Made by a program: the position numbers and the translations under genes
Origin: Bradyrhizobium sp. BTAi1
GTDB taxonomy: Bacteria; Pseudomonadota; Alphaproteobacteria; Rhizobiales; Xanthobacteraceae
Length of the DNA stretch: 64,000 nt
Direction: 5' to 3'
NCBI RefSeq assembly: GCF_000015165.1
Contig: NC_009485.1
Coordinates: 2,148,001 to 2,212,000 of the forward strand
Shown here: positions 26,263 through 35,020 of the stretch, piece after piece
Position numbering within the stretch: position 1 is the stretch's first letter
Layout of the letters: the number at the start of each line of letters is the position of its first letter
Notes under the pieces: model-generated
Told to the model about the DNA's origin: nothing
The model's database searches: none
The model's input: the letters and a program-made list of their open reading frames with translations, nothing else

Positions 26263-27486
26263 TTAAAACACCGTGCCGTCGCTGATGATGGTCAGGGGCG
26301 GCGAGCCGTCGGGGCGGCGGGCGAAGGCGAGCTTGCGGCCCGCGGCCCAGCTGCCGCCTTCGAGGATGCGCGCCAGCGGCAGCTGCTCAGGCGTCTGCCC
26401 GGTGCGCTGGCGGATCAGCTCGGCCAGCCGGTCGAGCAGGGCGACGGTCAGGGCTCGCCATTCCACGACCAGCGGCGAATCCACGGCATGGGCTCGCCCG
26501 GCATCAGCCGGGTCGCGTAGCAGCAGCACGCCGCCATCGACGAACAGGCCGCCATTGCGGTATTCGGCGAGGCCGGTGAGGCCGTCGATATCAGCCACCT
26601 CTAAGCCGGCGCGCTGCAGCGGTTCGATCAGCGAATAGCTCAGCCATTGCGACAGTTTGTGCAGCGGGACGAGACCGGTGGTGGCATCGTCGGTCACAAC
26701 AGAGTCATGCCGCCAGCAATCGCCGAGCGCAATGCCCTGCAGCGTGAGGCGTGATGGCCAGATCGGGCCGAGCTGTAGCAGGACCTGCTGCAGGATATCG
26801 GCGGCCTGGATGCGGGCGTTCGCAGCGCCAGCGGCGAACTGATCGAACAGGCAGCCGGGACGCGGGCTGTCCTTCGCACCGAAAATCTCCGGCTTCGCCG
26901 CAACGACCTCGCCCAGCCGGCGCAGCAGCGCGACGCGGCCCTCGAGTCCGACCAGCGGATTGTCAGGCCCGACCTGAAAGCCGCGCTCGAGATCAGCGAC
27001 CGTGAGCTGCTTGAGCTTGGTCGCGTCGGCGCGCAAGGGATTGCCCGCGTCGGCGGAGAAAGCGCCGCTCGCGAACATGTCGAGGCTCGCCAGCGCCAGC
27101 CCCTCGGAGCGACCGATCTGAGTGCCGGTCACGGCATCCTGATAGCGCCAGGCCGCGCCGGCGCCGGCGTCCAGCAGGACGCTGGTGATGGCGAGATCGA
27201 ACTCGGCGCGCGCGCGTGCGGCGGCATCCGGCCAGCTCACTCTGCCGGCAATCTCGGTCCAGCGATCGACGCCGCCGACCACGAAGTGCCGCCAGCGCGA
27301 ATGAAACGGCACCGTGCCGCCGGGATAGGCCTTGCTGGTCACGTCAAGGACGAGATCGGCAATCGCATCGAGCTGGCCGAGATCGATCCGGAAGTGCGGC
27401 AGCTTGTCCGCAAGGCCGAGTGCAAGCAGCTGATGTGCCCGCTCGCGCACGGCACGGGCGGACAGGAGGTCAGACATGTCAGTCAT
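26263..27486 (-). CDS. URC4/urg3 family uracil catabolism protein (DUF1688)
   Basis: 407 aa cytosolic protein matching the URC4/urg3 family: N-terminal [49 protein letters not shown] and C-terminal [21 protein letters not shown]4 is one of the genes needed for uracil degradation in Lachancea kluyveri and has bacterial homologues. Its exact reaction, after ring opening by URC1, is not settled. It lies 15 bp after URC1 on the same strand. Confidence 0.88.
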   Translation of the reverse strand: MTDMSDLLSARAVRERAHQLLALGLADKLPHFRIDLGQLDAIADLVLDVTSKAYPGGTVPFHSRWRHFVVGGVDRWTEIAGRVSWPDAAARARAEFDLAITSVLLDAGAGAAWRYQDAVTGTQIGRSEGLALASLDMFASGAFSADAGNPLRADATKLKQLTVADLERGFQVGPDNPLVGLEGRVALLRRLGEVVAAKPEIFGAKDSPRPGCLFDQFAAGAANARIQAADILQQVLLQLGPIWPSRLTLQGIALGDCWRHDSVVTDDATTGLVPLHKLSQWLSYSLIEPLQRAGLEVADIDGLTGLAEYRNGGLFVDGGVLLLRDPADAGRAHAVDSPLVVEWRALTVALLDRLAELIRQRTGQTPEQLPLARILEGGSWAAGRKLAFARRPDGSPPLTIISDGTVF

Positions 27487-27501
27487 GATCTGCCGTGACG
27501 C

Positions 27502-28758
27502 TCAGTACTTCTCGAGCGGACGGCCGACCGTGTCGCCGAGCTCTTGCGGTTTCTGCGGCTCCAGCGAGAAATAGCCGGCAGCCTTCTTGGCGGCGATCTC
27601 GACATGGGCATCCGCCGGGATCAGCTCGTCCGGGATCGGCACACGCTCGACGATGTCGACGCCCTGGCCCGTCAGCGCATCATGCTTCATGTCGCTCATC
27701 GAGATGAAGCGGTCGATGCGCGTGATGCCGAGCCAGTGGATCACGTCGGGCATCAGCTGCTGGAAGCGCGCGTCCTGCACGCCGGCGACGCATTCGGTGC
27801 GCTCGAAATAGGCCGCCGCGGCGTCGCCGTCCTCCTGGCGCTTGCGCGCATTGTAGACCAGGAACTTCGTGACCTCGCCGAGCGCGCGGCCTTCCTTGCG
27901 ATTGTAGACGATGATGCCGAGGCCGCCGTTCTGTCCCGCCGCGACGCACTCCTCGATGCCGTGGATCAGATAGGGGCGGCAGGTGCAGATGTCGGAACCG
28001 AACACGTCCGAGCCGTTGCATTCGTCATGCACCCGACATGTGATCTTCGTTCTCGCATCATTCAGCTTGGTGACGTCGCCAAACAGATAGACCGTGGTGC
28101 CGCCGATCGGCGGCAGGAACACCTGCAGATCGGGACGCGTCACCAACTCCGGATACATGCCGCCGGTCTGCTCGAACAGGCCGCGGCGCAGATTGGTCTC
28201 GCTGGTGCCGAAGCGCGCGGCGACGCCGGGCAGATACCACACCGGGTCGATCGCGATCTTGACCACCGACACGCTGCCATTGGCATGCACGACATGGCCA
28301 TCATGGACGAGCCGCTTGGCCGCGAGCGCGGCATGCAGCTCCGGCAGCTCGATCCGCGCCTTGGTCACCGCGATGGTCGGCCGGATATCGATGCCTTCGG
28401 CGATCTCGCTGCCGAAACTCTCCGCGACCAGATGGCCCCAGGGGTCGAGGGCGACGATCTTGGCCGGATCGCGCCACTGCCCGAACGGGCCGATCGTGGC
28501 GGCGGGATGGGTGTTGGTGAGATCGGGACGGCGGATCGGATCCAGCGCGCCGGATGATACCGCGAGCGCGCGGTAGACCGTGTAGGAGCCGCCATGGCTG
28601 CCGATCACGTTGCGGTCCTGCGGCCGCGACACCGTGCCGATGATCGGCCCGCGCTCGCGCGCGCTAGCAGCGCCCCATTGCAGCGGGAAATGATGCTTGG
28701 CGCCTGGCACCGGGTGCGAGGTCAGGCGAATGTGATCCGTGCGGTTGGAGCGAGTCAT
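27502..28758 (-). CDS. GTP cyclohydrolase II-like protein, URC1 of uracil catabolism
   Basis: 418 aa, much longer than RibA, with the cyclohydrolase II fold in the C-terminal half. The zinc-site block reads RVHDECNGSDVFGSDICTCRP; RibA has a similar Cys cluster. The N-terminal 170 residues are URC1-specific. In fungi URC1 acts on a uracil nucleotide, not in riboflavin synthesis. The start MTRSNRTDHIRLTSHPVPG is chosen over a longer frame that crosses the promoter region. First gene of URC1-URC4-upp. Confidence 0.88.
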   Translation of the reverse strand: MTRSNRTDHIRLTSHPVPGAKHHFPLQWGAASARERGPIIGTVSRPQDRNVIGSHGGSYTVYRALAVSSGALDPIRRPDLTNTHPAATIGPFGQWRDPAKIVALDPWGHLVAESFGSEIAEGIDIRPTIAVTKARIELPELHAALAAKRLVHDGHVVHANGSVSVVKIAIDPVWYLPGVAARFGTSETNLRRGLFEQTGGMYPELVTRPDLQVFLPPIGGTTVYLFGDVTKLNDARTKITCRVHDECNGSDVFGSDICTCRPYLIHGIEECVAAGQNGGLGIIVYNRKEGRALGEVTKFLVYNARKRQEDGDAAAAYFERTECVAGVQDARFQQLMPDVIHWLGITRIDRFISMSDMKHDALTGQGVDIVERVPIPDELIPADAHVEIAAKKAAGYFSLEPQKPQELGDTVGRPLEKY

Positions 28759-28940
28759 CGGACGGCCACCCCCAAAACGGCAACGGCCCGCCTTGACGAC
28801 GGGCCTGAGCACAACGAGTTCACGTTTTCCATGCACCAATATAGCAGTTTTTCCACAGCAAACAAGTGGTCGAAGGCCGCCGCCTATTTGTAAACGAATG
28901 GTGACGAAGCAGGGTGGCGTTGCAGCGCGGATGGCCGCCC

Positions 28941-28955
28941 TGGCATGGCGCTTGC
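28941..28955 (+). promoter_or_regulatory. Sigma-54 (-24/-12) promoter candidate
   Basis: TGGCATGGCGCTTGC has the GG and GC doublets with 10 bases between, matching TGGCAY-N5-TTGC. It ends 57 bp before the start of the amidohydrolase gene at 29013 and faces it. Sigma-54 control would tie this gene to nitrogen status through NtrC. Confidence 0.6.
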
Positions 28956-29012
28956 CTTTTAGGTGCGAGGCCGCCAGCTTGGCGCGCACGGAGTCTTCGA
29001 CGGCAAGGCGGC

Positions 29013-30242
29013 ATGGACCTGATCATTCGCAACGCGGTGCTGGCGCAGCAAGGCGAGCTGCGCTGCGCCGATATCGGAATTTCCAAAGGCCGCATCGCGG
29101 CAATCGCGCCGTCGCTGCAGGCCGACGGTGAGGCGCGCGACGCCGAGAATTGCCTCGTCGTGCCAGGCTTGATCGAGACGCACATCCATCTCGACAAGAC
29201 CTGCATCCTTGATCGCTGCACGATCCGGGAAGGTACGGTCGCCGAGGCCGTGCGCGAGACCGCGGCCGCCAAGCGCAATTTCACCGCCGAGGATGTCTAT
29301 GCCCGTGCGAAGCAGACCGTGGAGCGCTGCGTCAGCCACGGCACGATGCGCATGCGCACCCATGTCGAGCTCGATCCCGGCATCGGCTTCGTTGCGTTCG
29401 AGGCGATCCAGCAACTGGCGCGCGACTATGCCTGGGCGCTCGATCTGGAGATCTGCGTCTTCCCGCAGGAAGGCCTGACGAACTATCCAGGCACCGAGGA
29501 ACTGCTCATCGAAGGCCTGCGCCGCGGTGCGCGCACCATCGGCGCCGCGCCCTATTTCGACAGCGATCCGCCGGCGCAGATCGACCGCATCTTCGCCATC
29601 GCGCGTGACTTCGATGTCGACATCGACATGCATCTCGATCTCGCCGAGACGCTCGACCACATGCAGATCGAATATGTCTGCCGCAAGACCGAGGACTATG
29701 GCTGGGGTGGCCGCGTCGCGGTTGGCCATGTCACGCAGCTGTCACTGCTGCCGCCCGAGCGTTTCCAAACGATCGCAACGCAGCTTGCCAATGCCGGCGT
29801 CGCGGTCACCGTGCTGCCGTCAACCGACCTGCATCTGATGGGCCGCCGCCAGGATCACGCCATCCCGCGCGGCGTGGTGCCGCTGCAGCCGCTCCGCGAC
29901 AAGGGCGTGACGTGCTCGCTCTCGACTAACAACGTGCTCAACCCGTTCACGCCCTATGGCGACGGCTCGCTGATCCGCATGGCCAATCTCTACGCCAATG
30001 TCTGCCATGTCTCGCGGCCCGATCATCTCGCCGGCTGCCTCGATATGGTGACTCATGATGCGGCGAAATTGATGCGGCTCGGCGACTACGGCATCGCTGT
30101 CGGCGCGCCGGCCGACCTCGTCTGCATCGATGCTGCTGATCCAACCGAGGCGGTGGCGACCCTGGCGCAGCCGCTGTGGGGCCTCAAGCGCGGTCGGCCG
30201 TCGTTCTCGCGCACGCGGCCCGTGCTGCATCGGCCGGGCTGA
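29013..30242 (+). CDS. Cytosine deaminase-like amidohydrolase
   Basis: 409 aa metal-dependent hydrolase resembling the CodA/AtzC branch. The HxH motif is in LIETHIHLDKT (H57, H59), DIDMHLDLAE carries a further histidine, GHVTQLS is typical of CodA-like enzymes, and LSTNNVLNPFTP replaces the usual DN-region (CodA has GTDN/GHDD types). Placed divergently from URC1, it would make uracil from cytosine, but other amino-heterocycles are possible. Preceded by a sigma-54 promoter candidate. Confidence 0.8.
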   Translation: MDLIIRNAVLAQQGELRCADIGISKGRIAAIAPSLQADGEARDAENCLVVPGLIETHIHLDKTCILDRCTIREGTVAEAVRETAAAKRNFTAEDVYARAKQTVERCVSHGTMRMRTHVELDPGIGFVAFEAIQQLARDYAWALDLEICVFPQEGLTNYPGTEELLIEGLRRGARTIGAAPYFDSDPPAQIDRIFAIARDFDVDIDMHLDLAETLDHMQIEYVCRKTEDYGWGGRVAVGHVTQLSLLPPERFQTIATQLANAGVAVTVLPSTDLHLMGRRQDHAIPRGVVPLQPLRDKGVTCSLSTNNVLNPFTPYGDGSLIRMANLYANVCHVSRPDHLAGCLDMVTHDAAKLMRLGDYGIAVGAPADLVCIDAADPTEAVATLAQPLWGLKRGRPSFSRTRPVLHRPG

Positions 30243-30277
30243 GGCGGACCGTTCTCAGATGAAGCTCTTTCAACGCG

Positions 30278-30351
30278 TCATTGCGAGCGAAGCGACGCAA
30301 TCCAGGGCCCGCGCAAGGACTCTTGATTGCGTCGCTTCGCTCGCAATGACG
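30278..30351. repeat. Palindromic repeat, GTCATTGCGAG family
   Basis: Arms 30278-30305 (GTCATTGCGAGCGAAGCGAC...) and 30325-30351 are inverted copies with 26 of 27 matching bases and a 19-bp loop. Same family as 26148-26227. It lies between the cytosine-deaminase-like gene and the second carbamoylase and may end transcription of the former. Confidence 0.85.
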
Positions 30352-30376
30352 GCGGGTCTAACGCCGGAGACTTACC

Positions 30377-31303
30377 ATGCGCGTGATAAATATCGCTGCC
30401 GCCCAGATGGGGCCGATCCAGCGCGCCGACAGCCGCGCGGCGGTCGTGATGCGCATGATCGCGCTGCTGGATGAGGCCAAGCGCAAGGGCGCCGATCTCA
30501 TCATCTATCCCGAGCTGGCGCTGACGACGTTCTTTCCACGCTGGTACATGGAGGATCAGGCGGAGGTCGATACGTGGTTCGAAAAGACGATGCCGAACGA
30601 AGCGGTTCAGCCGCTGTTCGATCGCGCTGCGCAGCACGGCATCGCGATGTATCTCGGCTATGCCGAGCTGACGCCGGACGGGCACCACTACAACACCGCC
30701 GTCCTGACCGATCGCAACAGCACCATCATCGGCAAGTATCGCAAGGTGCATCTGCCCGGCCACGACGAGTTCGAGCCCGCGCGCAGCCACCAGCATCTCG
30801 AGAAGCGCTATTTCGAGCCCGGTGATCTCGGCTTTCCAGTGTGGCGCAATCTTGGCGGCATCATCGGCATGGCGATCTGCAACGACCGCCGCTGGCCGGA
30901 GACCTATCGGGTCATGGGCCTGCAGGACGTCGAGCTGGTGCTGATCGGCTACAACACGCCGTCGGTGAACTCATTGAAATCAGCGGAGGGCCTGCAGCAG
31001 CGGCTGTTCCACAATCGGCTCTCCGCGCAGGCCGGCGCATACCAAAATTCATGCTGGGTGGTCGCTGTGGCCAAGGCCGGTGTCGAGGACGGTCATCATT
31101 TGATCGGCGGCACCCTGATCGTCAATCCCGATGGCGAGATCGTCGCGGAGGCGGCGACCGAGGGCGACGAGGTGCTGGTCGTGCCGTGCGATCTTGATGC
31201 CACCCGGTTCGGCAAGCAGACGATCTTCGACTTCGCCCGGCATCGCCGGGTCGAGCATTACGGGCTGATCACGAGCCGCACGGGTGCGGTGCCGCCGGAT
31301 TGA
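30377..31303 (+). CDS. N-carbamoyl-D-amino acid hydrolase-like enzyme, copy 2
   Basis: 308 aa, closer to Agrobacterium D-carbamoylase than copy 1 in length and sequence. The triad is E46 (IIYPELALTTFFPRW), K123 (GKYRKVHLPGHDEF) and C168 (GMAICNDRRWPE). It shares blocks such as LEKRYFEPGDLGFP with the family. It sits beside a hydantoin racemase and a hydantoinase, the two partners needed to turn racemic hydantoins into D-amino acids. Cytosolic. Confidence 0.9.
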   Translation: MRVINIAAAQMGPIQRADSRAAVVMRMIALLDEAKRKGADLIIYPELALTTFFPRWYMEDQAEVDTWFEKTMPNEAVQPLFDRAAQHGIAMYLGYAELTPDGHHYNTAVLTDRNSTIIGKYRKVHLPGHDEFEPARSHQHLEKRYFEPGDLGFPVWRNLGGIIGMAICNDRRWPETYRVMGLQDVELVLIGYNTPSVNSLKSAEGLQQRLFHNRLSAQAGAYQNSCWVVAVAKAGVEDGHHLIGGTLIVNPDGEIVAEAATEGDEVLVVPCDLDATRFGKQTIFDFARHRRVEHYGLITSRTGAVPPD

Positions 31304-31373
31304 ACAGCGAGTCTTCGCTGATAGAACTCAGCAAAGAGCAGTTGTTGGACACCAGTGTTGCTACAACGACGGT

Positions 31374-31487
31374 GTCGTCCCGGCGAACGCCGGGACCCAT
31401 ACCGCGGAAGCTATCGAGGAACGCAGCTGCGAGTTGCCTGCCTCACCGCAGCCGATGGTTATGGATCCCGGCGTTCGCCGGGACGAC
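31374..31487. repeat. Palindromic repeat, GTCGTCCCGGCG family
   Basis: Left arm 31374-31400 and right arm 31461-31487 are inverted copies (26 of 27 bases match) of a unit starting GTCGTCCCGGCGAACGCCGG, which is itself internally palindromic. A related single unit lies at 57128-57155. It lies in the gap between convergent carbamoylase and racemase genes. Nothing else is seen in that 250-bp gap. Confidence 0.85.
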
Positions 31488-31556
31488 AGCGAGTATGAGG
31501 CGGCCGGTCGGTCAGATCCGAAAGTTGCAGAGCGCGAGGCTCAGCGAGACATCCAC

Positions 31557-32216
31557 TCACCCCGCAAACGCCACCGCGCCCAGCGCCATCGTCACCGCCG
31601 CCTGGGTCGGATCGATCACCGGAATGCCCAGCGCACCCTCCAGATTCTTGCGATGCCGCGCCATGCCGGCGCAACCCATGACGATCGCGCCGGCGCCGTC
31701 CTCGTCCTTCAGCGCGCGGCCGACCGCGATCATCTTCGCCAAGGTGCCTTCGCCCGACGCCGTCTCCGCCACCGTCATGTCAAGCGGCCGCTCGGCCGCG
31801 AGCCGGTCCATCAGCCCCATCTGGCGGAGATAGCGGATGTGACGGCGGATCGAACGTTGCGCGATGGCGAGCACGCCGAAGGTGTCGGCGCGGGTCAGCG
31901 CGGTGAGCACGCCGCATTCGGCGATGCCGAGCACCGGCCGCGTCGTCGCCTCGCGGCAGACATGCAGGCCGGGATCGCTGTAGCAGGCGATGACAAACGC
32001 GCTGGACGCATTATCGCCCTCGACGAAGCGTCGCAGCGGCAGGGTGACGCTGTCGGCATCCTTCTGGCTCTCGATGCCGTAAGGTCCGTCCTTCAACGTC
32101 TCGCAGACGATCTCCGGCCCATCCGCGAACATCAGCGGCCGCAGCGCAGCAGCGAGACCGTCGGTGACCACCTGGTTGGAGTTCGGGTTGATCACGGTGA
32201 TGCGCGGGCGGGACAT
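31557..32216 (-). CDS. Hydantoin racemase (Asp/Glu racemase superfamily)
   Basis: 219 aa cytosolic enzyme that interconverts D- and L-5-substituted hydantoins. N-terminal ITVINPNSNQVVTDG is the family signature. The two catalytic cysteines are C78 (FVIACYSDPG) and C182 (IVMGCAGM), as in HyuA-type racemases (about C76 and C181). The start MSRPRITVINPNSN is preferred; codons further upstream overlap the promoter. It diverges from the hydantoinase gene. Confidence 0.88.
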   Translation of the reverse strand: MSRPRITVINPNSNQVVTDGLAAALRPLMFADGPEIVCETLKDGPYGIESQKDADSVTLPLRRFVEGDNASSAFVIACYSDPGLHVCREATTRPVLGIAECGVLTALTRADTFGVLAIAQRSIRRHIRYLRQMGLMDRLAAERPLDMTVAETASGEGTLAKMIAVGRALKDEDGAGAIVMGCAGMARHRKNLEGALGIPVIDPTQAAVTMALGAVAFAG

Positions 32217-32256
32217 GGGAGCTACCTGCTTCTTCAGTGTTGACGGCGCGTGACAG

Positions 32257-32271
32257 GCAACCACTATGCCA
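32257..32271 (-). promoter_or_regulatory. Sigma-54 (-24/-12) promoter candidate
   Basis: On the minus strand the sequence is TGGCATAGTGGTTGC, matching TGGCAY-N5-TTGC with correct doublet spacing. It ends 40 bp upstream of the racemase start. With the site at 28941 it suggests nitrogen control of this island. Confidence 0.6.
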
Positions 32272-32345
32272 CGGCTGACGCAATGGGGCCGATGCGGCTC
32301 CCCCGCGTCCACGGCGTTCCATCTGGCAGAACTGAGGAGATCGCG

Positions 32346-33815
32346 ATGACCGAGCCGGCCTATGACCTGATCATCCGGGGAGGGCGCGTCGCCACCACCA
32401 CCGACACGTTCGAGGCCGACGTCGCCATATCAGGCGAGACCATCGCGGCGATCGGCCACGGGCTGGGGCCTGCGAAGCGCGAGATCGACGCGCGCGGCAA
32501 ATATGTGCTGCCCGGCGGCGTCGACAGCCATTGCCATATCGAGCAGCTCTCTGCCGCCGGCATCGTCAACGCCGACACGTTCGAGAGCGCGACCACCTCG
32601 GCGGCGTTCGGCGGCACCACGAGCGTGATTTCCTTCGCCGCGCAGCATGTCGGTATGCTGTTGCCGCAGGTGGTTGAGGACTATCACGCGCTGGCGCGCA
32701 AGGGGGCCGTCATCGACTACGCGTTCCACATGATCGTCGCCGATCCGACCAAGGAGACTTTGGAGCGCGACCTGCCGGCGCTGATCCGCCAGGGCCACGG
32801 CTCGATCAAGATCTTCATGACCTATGACCGGCTCAAGATCGACGACGAGCCGTTGCTCGACATTCTCGTCGCCGCGCGCGAGGGCGGCGCGATGTTGTGC
32901 GCGCATGCCGAGAACCACGGCATCATCTCGTGGATGGTGAAGCGGCTGCTCGCGCGCGGCTACACCGCACCAAAATATCACGCCATCAGCCATGCCCGCT
33001 TCTCCGAAGCGGAAGCGTTCAATCGCCTGATCGGCATGGCGGCGCTGGTCGACCAGCCGATCATGATCTTCCACGTCTCGACCGCCGAAGGCGCCAAGGT
33101 GATCCGCGATGCGCGCGGGCTGGGGCTGAAAGTGTTTGCCGAGACCTGCCCGCAATATCTGTTCATGACTGCTGACGATCTCGACAAGCCGGGCATCGAG
33201 GGCGCGAAATGGATGTGCAGCCCGCCGCCGCGCCGCGCGCCGGACCAGGAGGCGCTGTGGCAGGCGCTGTCGCTCGGCGATCTGCAGACGATCTCCTCCG
33301 ACCACGCGCCCTATCGCTTCGACGAGACCGGCAAGCTGCGCGCTGGTCCCAATCCCAACTTCAAGCAGATCGCCAACGGCCTGCCCGGCCTGGAGCTGCG
33401 GCTGCCGCTGCTGTTCGACGCGATGGTGTCGAAGGGACGGCTCGGGCTCAACAAGTTCGTCGAGCTGACCGCAACGTCGCCCGCCAAGATCTACAATCTT
33501 CATCCGAAGAAGGGCGCGATCGCGATCGGCGCCGACGCCGACATCGCGCTGTGGGATCCGGACAAGCGCGTGACGATCAGCGACGCTGACATGCACGACC
33601 TCGCCGGCTACACGCCGTTTGCCGGGCGCAGCGTGCAGGGCTGGCCGGTGACCGTGCTGTCGCGCGGCCGCGTCATCGTCGATGGCGGCAAGCTGTTGGT
33701 GCAGCCCGGCTCCGGCCAGTTCCTCGCCCGCAGCGGCGGCGAGGCGGCGAAGCCCACCGGGCGGCTGGTGCCGGACATGGATCCCGAGCAGAATTTTGGC
33801 GCGACGCTGCTGTGA
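32346..33815 (+). CDS. Dihydropyrimidinase / D-hydantoinase
   Basis: 489 aa amidohydrolase that opens dihydropyrimidine or 5-substituted hydantoin rings to N-carbamoyl acids. Metal-binding H62/H64 are in GGVDSHCHIEQ, the carbamylated lysine is K155 (GSIKIFMTYDR), and the aspartate is in SSDHAPYRFDETGK. The start MTEPAYDLIIRGGR follows a GAGGAG-type ribosome site. Its product is the substrate of the carbamoylase at 30377. No dihydropyrimidine dehydrogenase is present, which favours the hydantoin role. Confidence 0.92.
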   Translation: MTEPAYDLIIRGGRVATTTDTFEADVAISGETIAAIGHGLGPAKREIDARGKYVLPGGVDSHCHIEQLSAAGIVNADTFESATTSAAFGGTTSVISFAAQHVGMLLPQVVEDYHALARKGAVIDYAFHMIVADPTKETLERDLPALIRQGHGSIKIFMTYDRLKIDDEPLLDILVAAREGGAMLCAHAENHGIISWMVKRLLARGYTAPKYHAISHARFSEAEAFNRLIGMAALVDQPIMIFHVSTAEGAKVIRDARGLGLKVFAETCPQYLFMTADDLDKPGIEGAKWMCSPPPRRAPDQEALWQALSLGDLQTISSDHAPYRFDETGKLRAGPNPNFKQIANGLPGLELRLPLLFDAMVSKGRLGLNKFVELTATSPAKIYNLHPKKGAIAIGADADIALWDPDKRVTISDADMHDLAGYTPFAGRSVQGWPVTVLSRGRVIVDGGKLLVQPGSGQFLARSGGEAAKPTGRLVPDMDPEQNFGATLL

Positions 33816-33839
33816 GCAGCCGGGCCGACCACGGTCCGT

Positions 33840-34027
33840 GGCCTCGTGCTTCGAGACGGGCGCTTCGCGCCCTCCTCAGCATGAGGAGGAAGAGCGAGCC
33901 TTGCGGCGCGCAAGCTGGTTCTCCTCTCCATGAGCACGCTGCTCATGGTCAACGTGCAGCGCCGCACCCGGCGCTAAATCCTCATGGTGAGGAGGCTGCG
34001 CCAGCAGCTGTCTCGAACCATGAGGCC
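33840..34027. repeat. Long inverted repeat between hydantoinase and epimerase genes
   Basis: Arms 33840-33888 and 33979-34027 are about 49 bp each and inverted with scattered mismatches (shared blocks GGCCTC, TTCGAGAC, CCTCCTCA and ATGAGGA). The element belongs to a third repeat family, distinct from the CTCTCCCC, CATTGCGAG and GTCGTCCC families. It fills most of the 232-bp gap. Confidence 0.7.
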
Positions 34028-34047
34028 CTGACGGAGAGGCGTTTTCC

Positions 34048-35019
34048 ATGCATGTTCTGATCTTCGGCGGCGCCGGCTTCGTCGGGCTCAACGTGGCGCA
34101 AGGCCTGCTGGAGCGTGGCCACGCCGTCACCATGTTCGATGCGGCGCCTCTGCCGAATGCTGCGCAGCGCGCCTTTGCTGATCACGGTGATCGGCTGCAC
34201 GTGATCACGGGCGATGTCACTGACGAGCGCGCCGTTGCTTCTGCCATTGCCGGCGGCTGCGATGCCGTCGTGATGGGCGCGGCGATCACCGCCGGGCCCG
34301 AGCGCGATGCGGCGGACCCCGAGCGCATCCTCGCGGTCAACCTGCTGGCGCAGGTGCCGATCCTGCAGACGGCACGGAGCAGCGGCGTGCGCCGCGTGAT
34401 CAACCTGTCCTCGGCGGCGTCCTACGGCGCGAGCGGCCAGCGCTTCGCCGTGCTGGAGGAGACGATGCCGTGCGAGCCGGTATCGCTTTATGCGATCACC
34501 AAGTTCGCCTCCGAGCGCGTCGCGTCGCGGCTCTCCGATCTGTGGCAGACCGACGTGATCAGCGTGCGGCTGTCGGCGGTGTTCGGCCCGTTCGAGCGTG
34601 GCGGCGGCGTGCGCGACACGCCGTCGCCGCAGGCTTTGATCGCGGCCTGCTGCGCGCGTAACGAAGCGGCACTGCTGGACGAGCCGGGCGAAAAGGATTG
34701 GGTTTACGCCGTGGACGTCGCCGACGCGGTCTGTCTGCTGCTCGAAGCCGACAAGCCGCAGCATAGGCTGTACAACATCTCCAACGAAGCGACGTTCACG
34801 GCCGAAGCGTGGGGACGCAGCTTTGCCCAAGGCCGCCCCGGCTTTGTCTGCCGCCTCGCCACGCAGGGGGAGACACCGAGCGTGCCGGTGTTTGCGCCGA
34901 GCCGCGGGCGGCTGTCGACGACGCGGCTCGCGGATGAGTTTGGCTGGCGCGCGCGCTTCGACTGTGTAGGCTCCGCCGAGCATTTCGGCCGCTGGTTCGA
35001 TCAATATGGGAGAGGCTGA
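34048..35019 (+). CDS. NAD-dependent epimerase/dehydratase family protein
   Basis: 323 aa extended SDR. The nucleotide-binding motif is FGGAGFVGLNVAQGL at the N-terminus, the active-site YAITK (YxxxK) follows LSSAASYGASGQ. The substrate is probably a sugar or sugar-acid nucleotide or a free sugar acid. It is followed after one base by an SDR gene, so the two likely work in one pathway. I cannot assign the substrate. Confidence 0.8.
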   Translation: MHVLIFGGAGFVGLNVAQGLLERGHAVTMFDAAPLPNAAQRAFADHGDRLHVITGDVTDERAVASAIAGGCDAVVMGAAITAGPERDAADPERILAVNLLAQVPILQTARSSGVRRVINLSSAASYGASGQRFAVLEETMPCEPVSLYAITKFASERVASRLSDLWQTDVISVRLSAVFGPFERGGGVRDTPSPQALIAACCARNEAALLDEPGEKDWVYAVDVADAVCLLLEADKPQHRLYNISNEATFTAEAWGRSFAQGRPGFVCRLATQGETPSVPVFAPSRGRLSTTRLADEFGWRARFDCVGSAEHFGRWFDQYGRG

Positions 35020-35020
35020 G

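Noticed and set aside
27502..28758. Assignment of the cyclohydrolase II-like gene to riboflavin synthesis (ribA)
   Set aside because: It is far longer than RibA, has a specific N-terminal half and is adjacent to URC4 and upp, all pointing to URC1.
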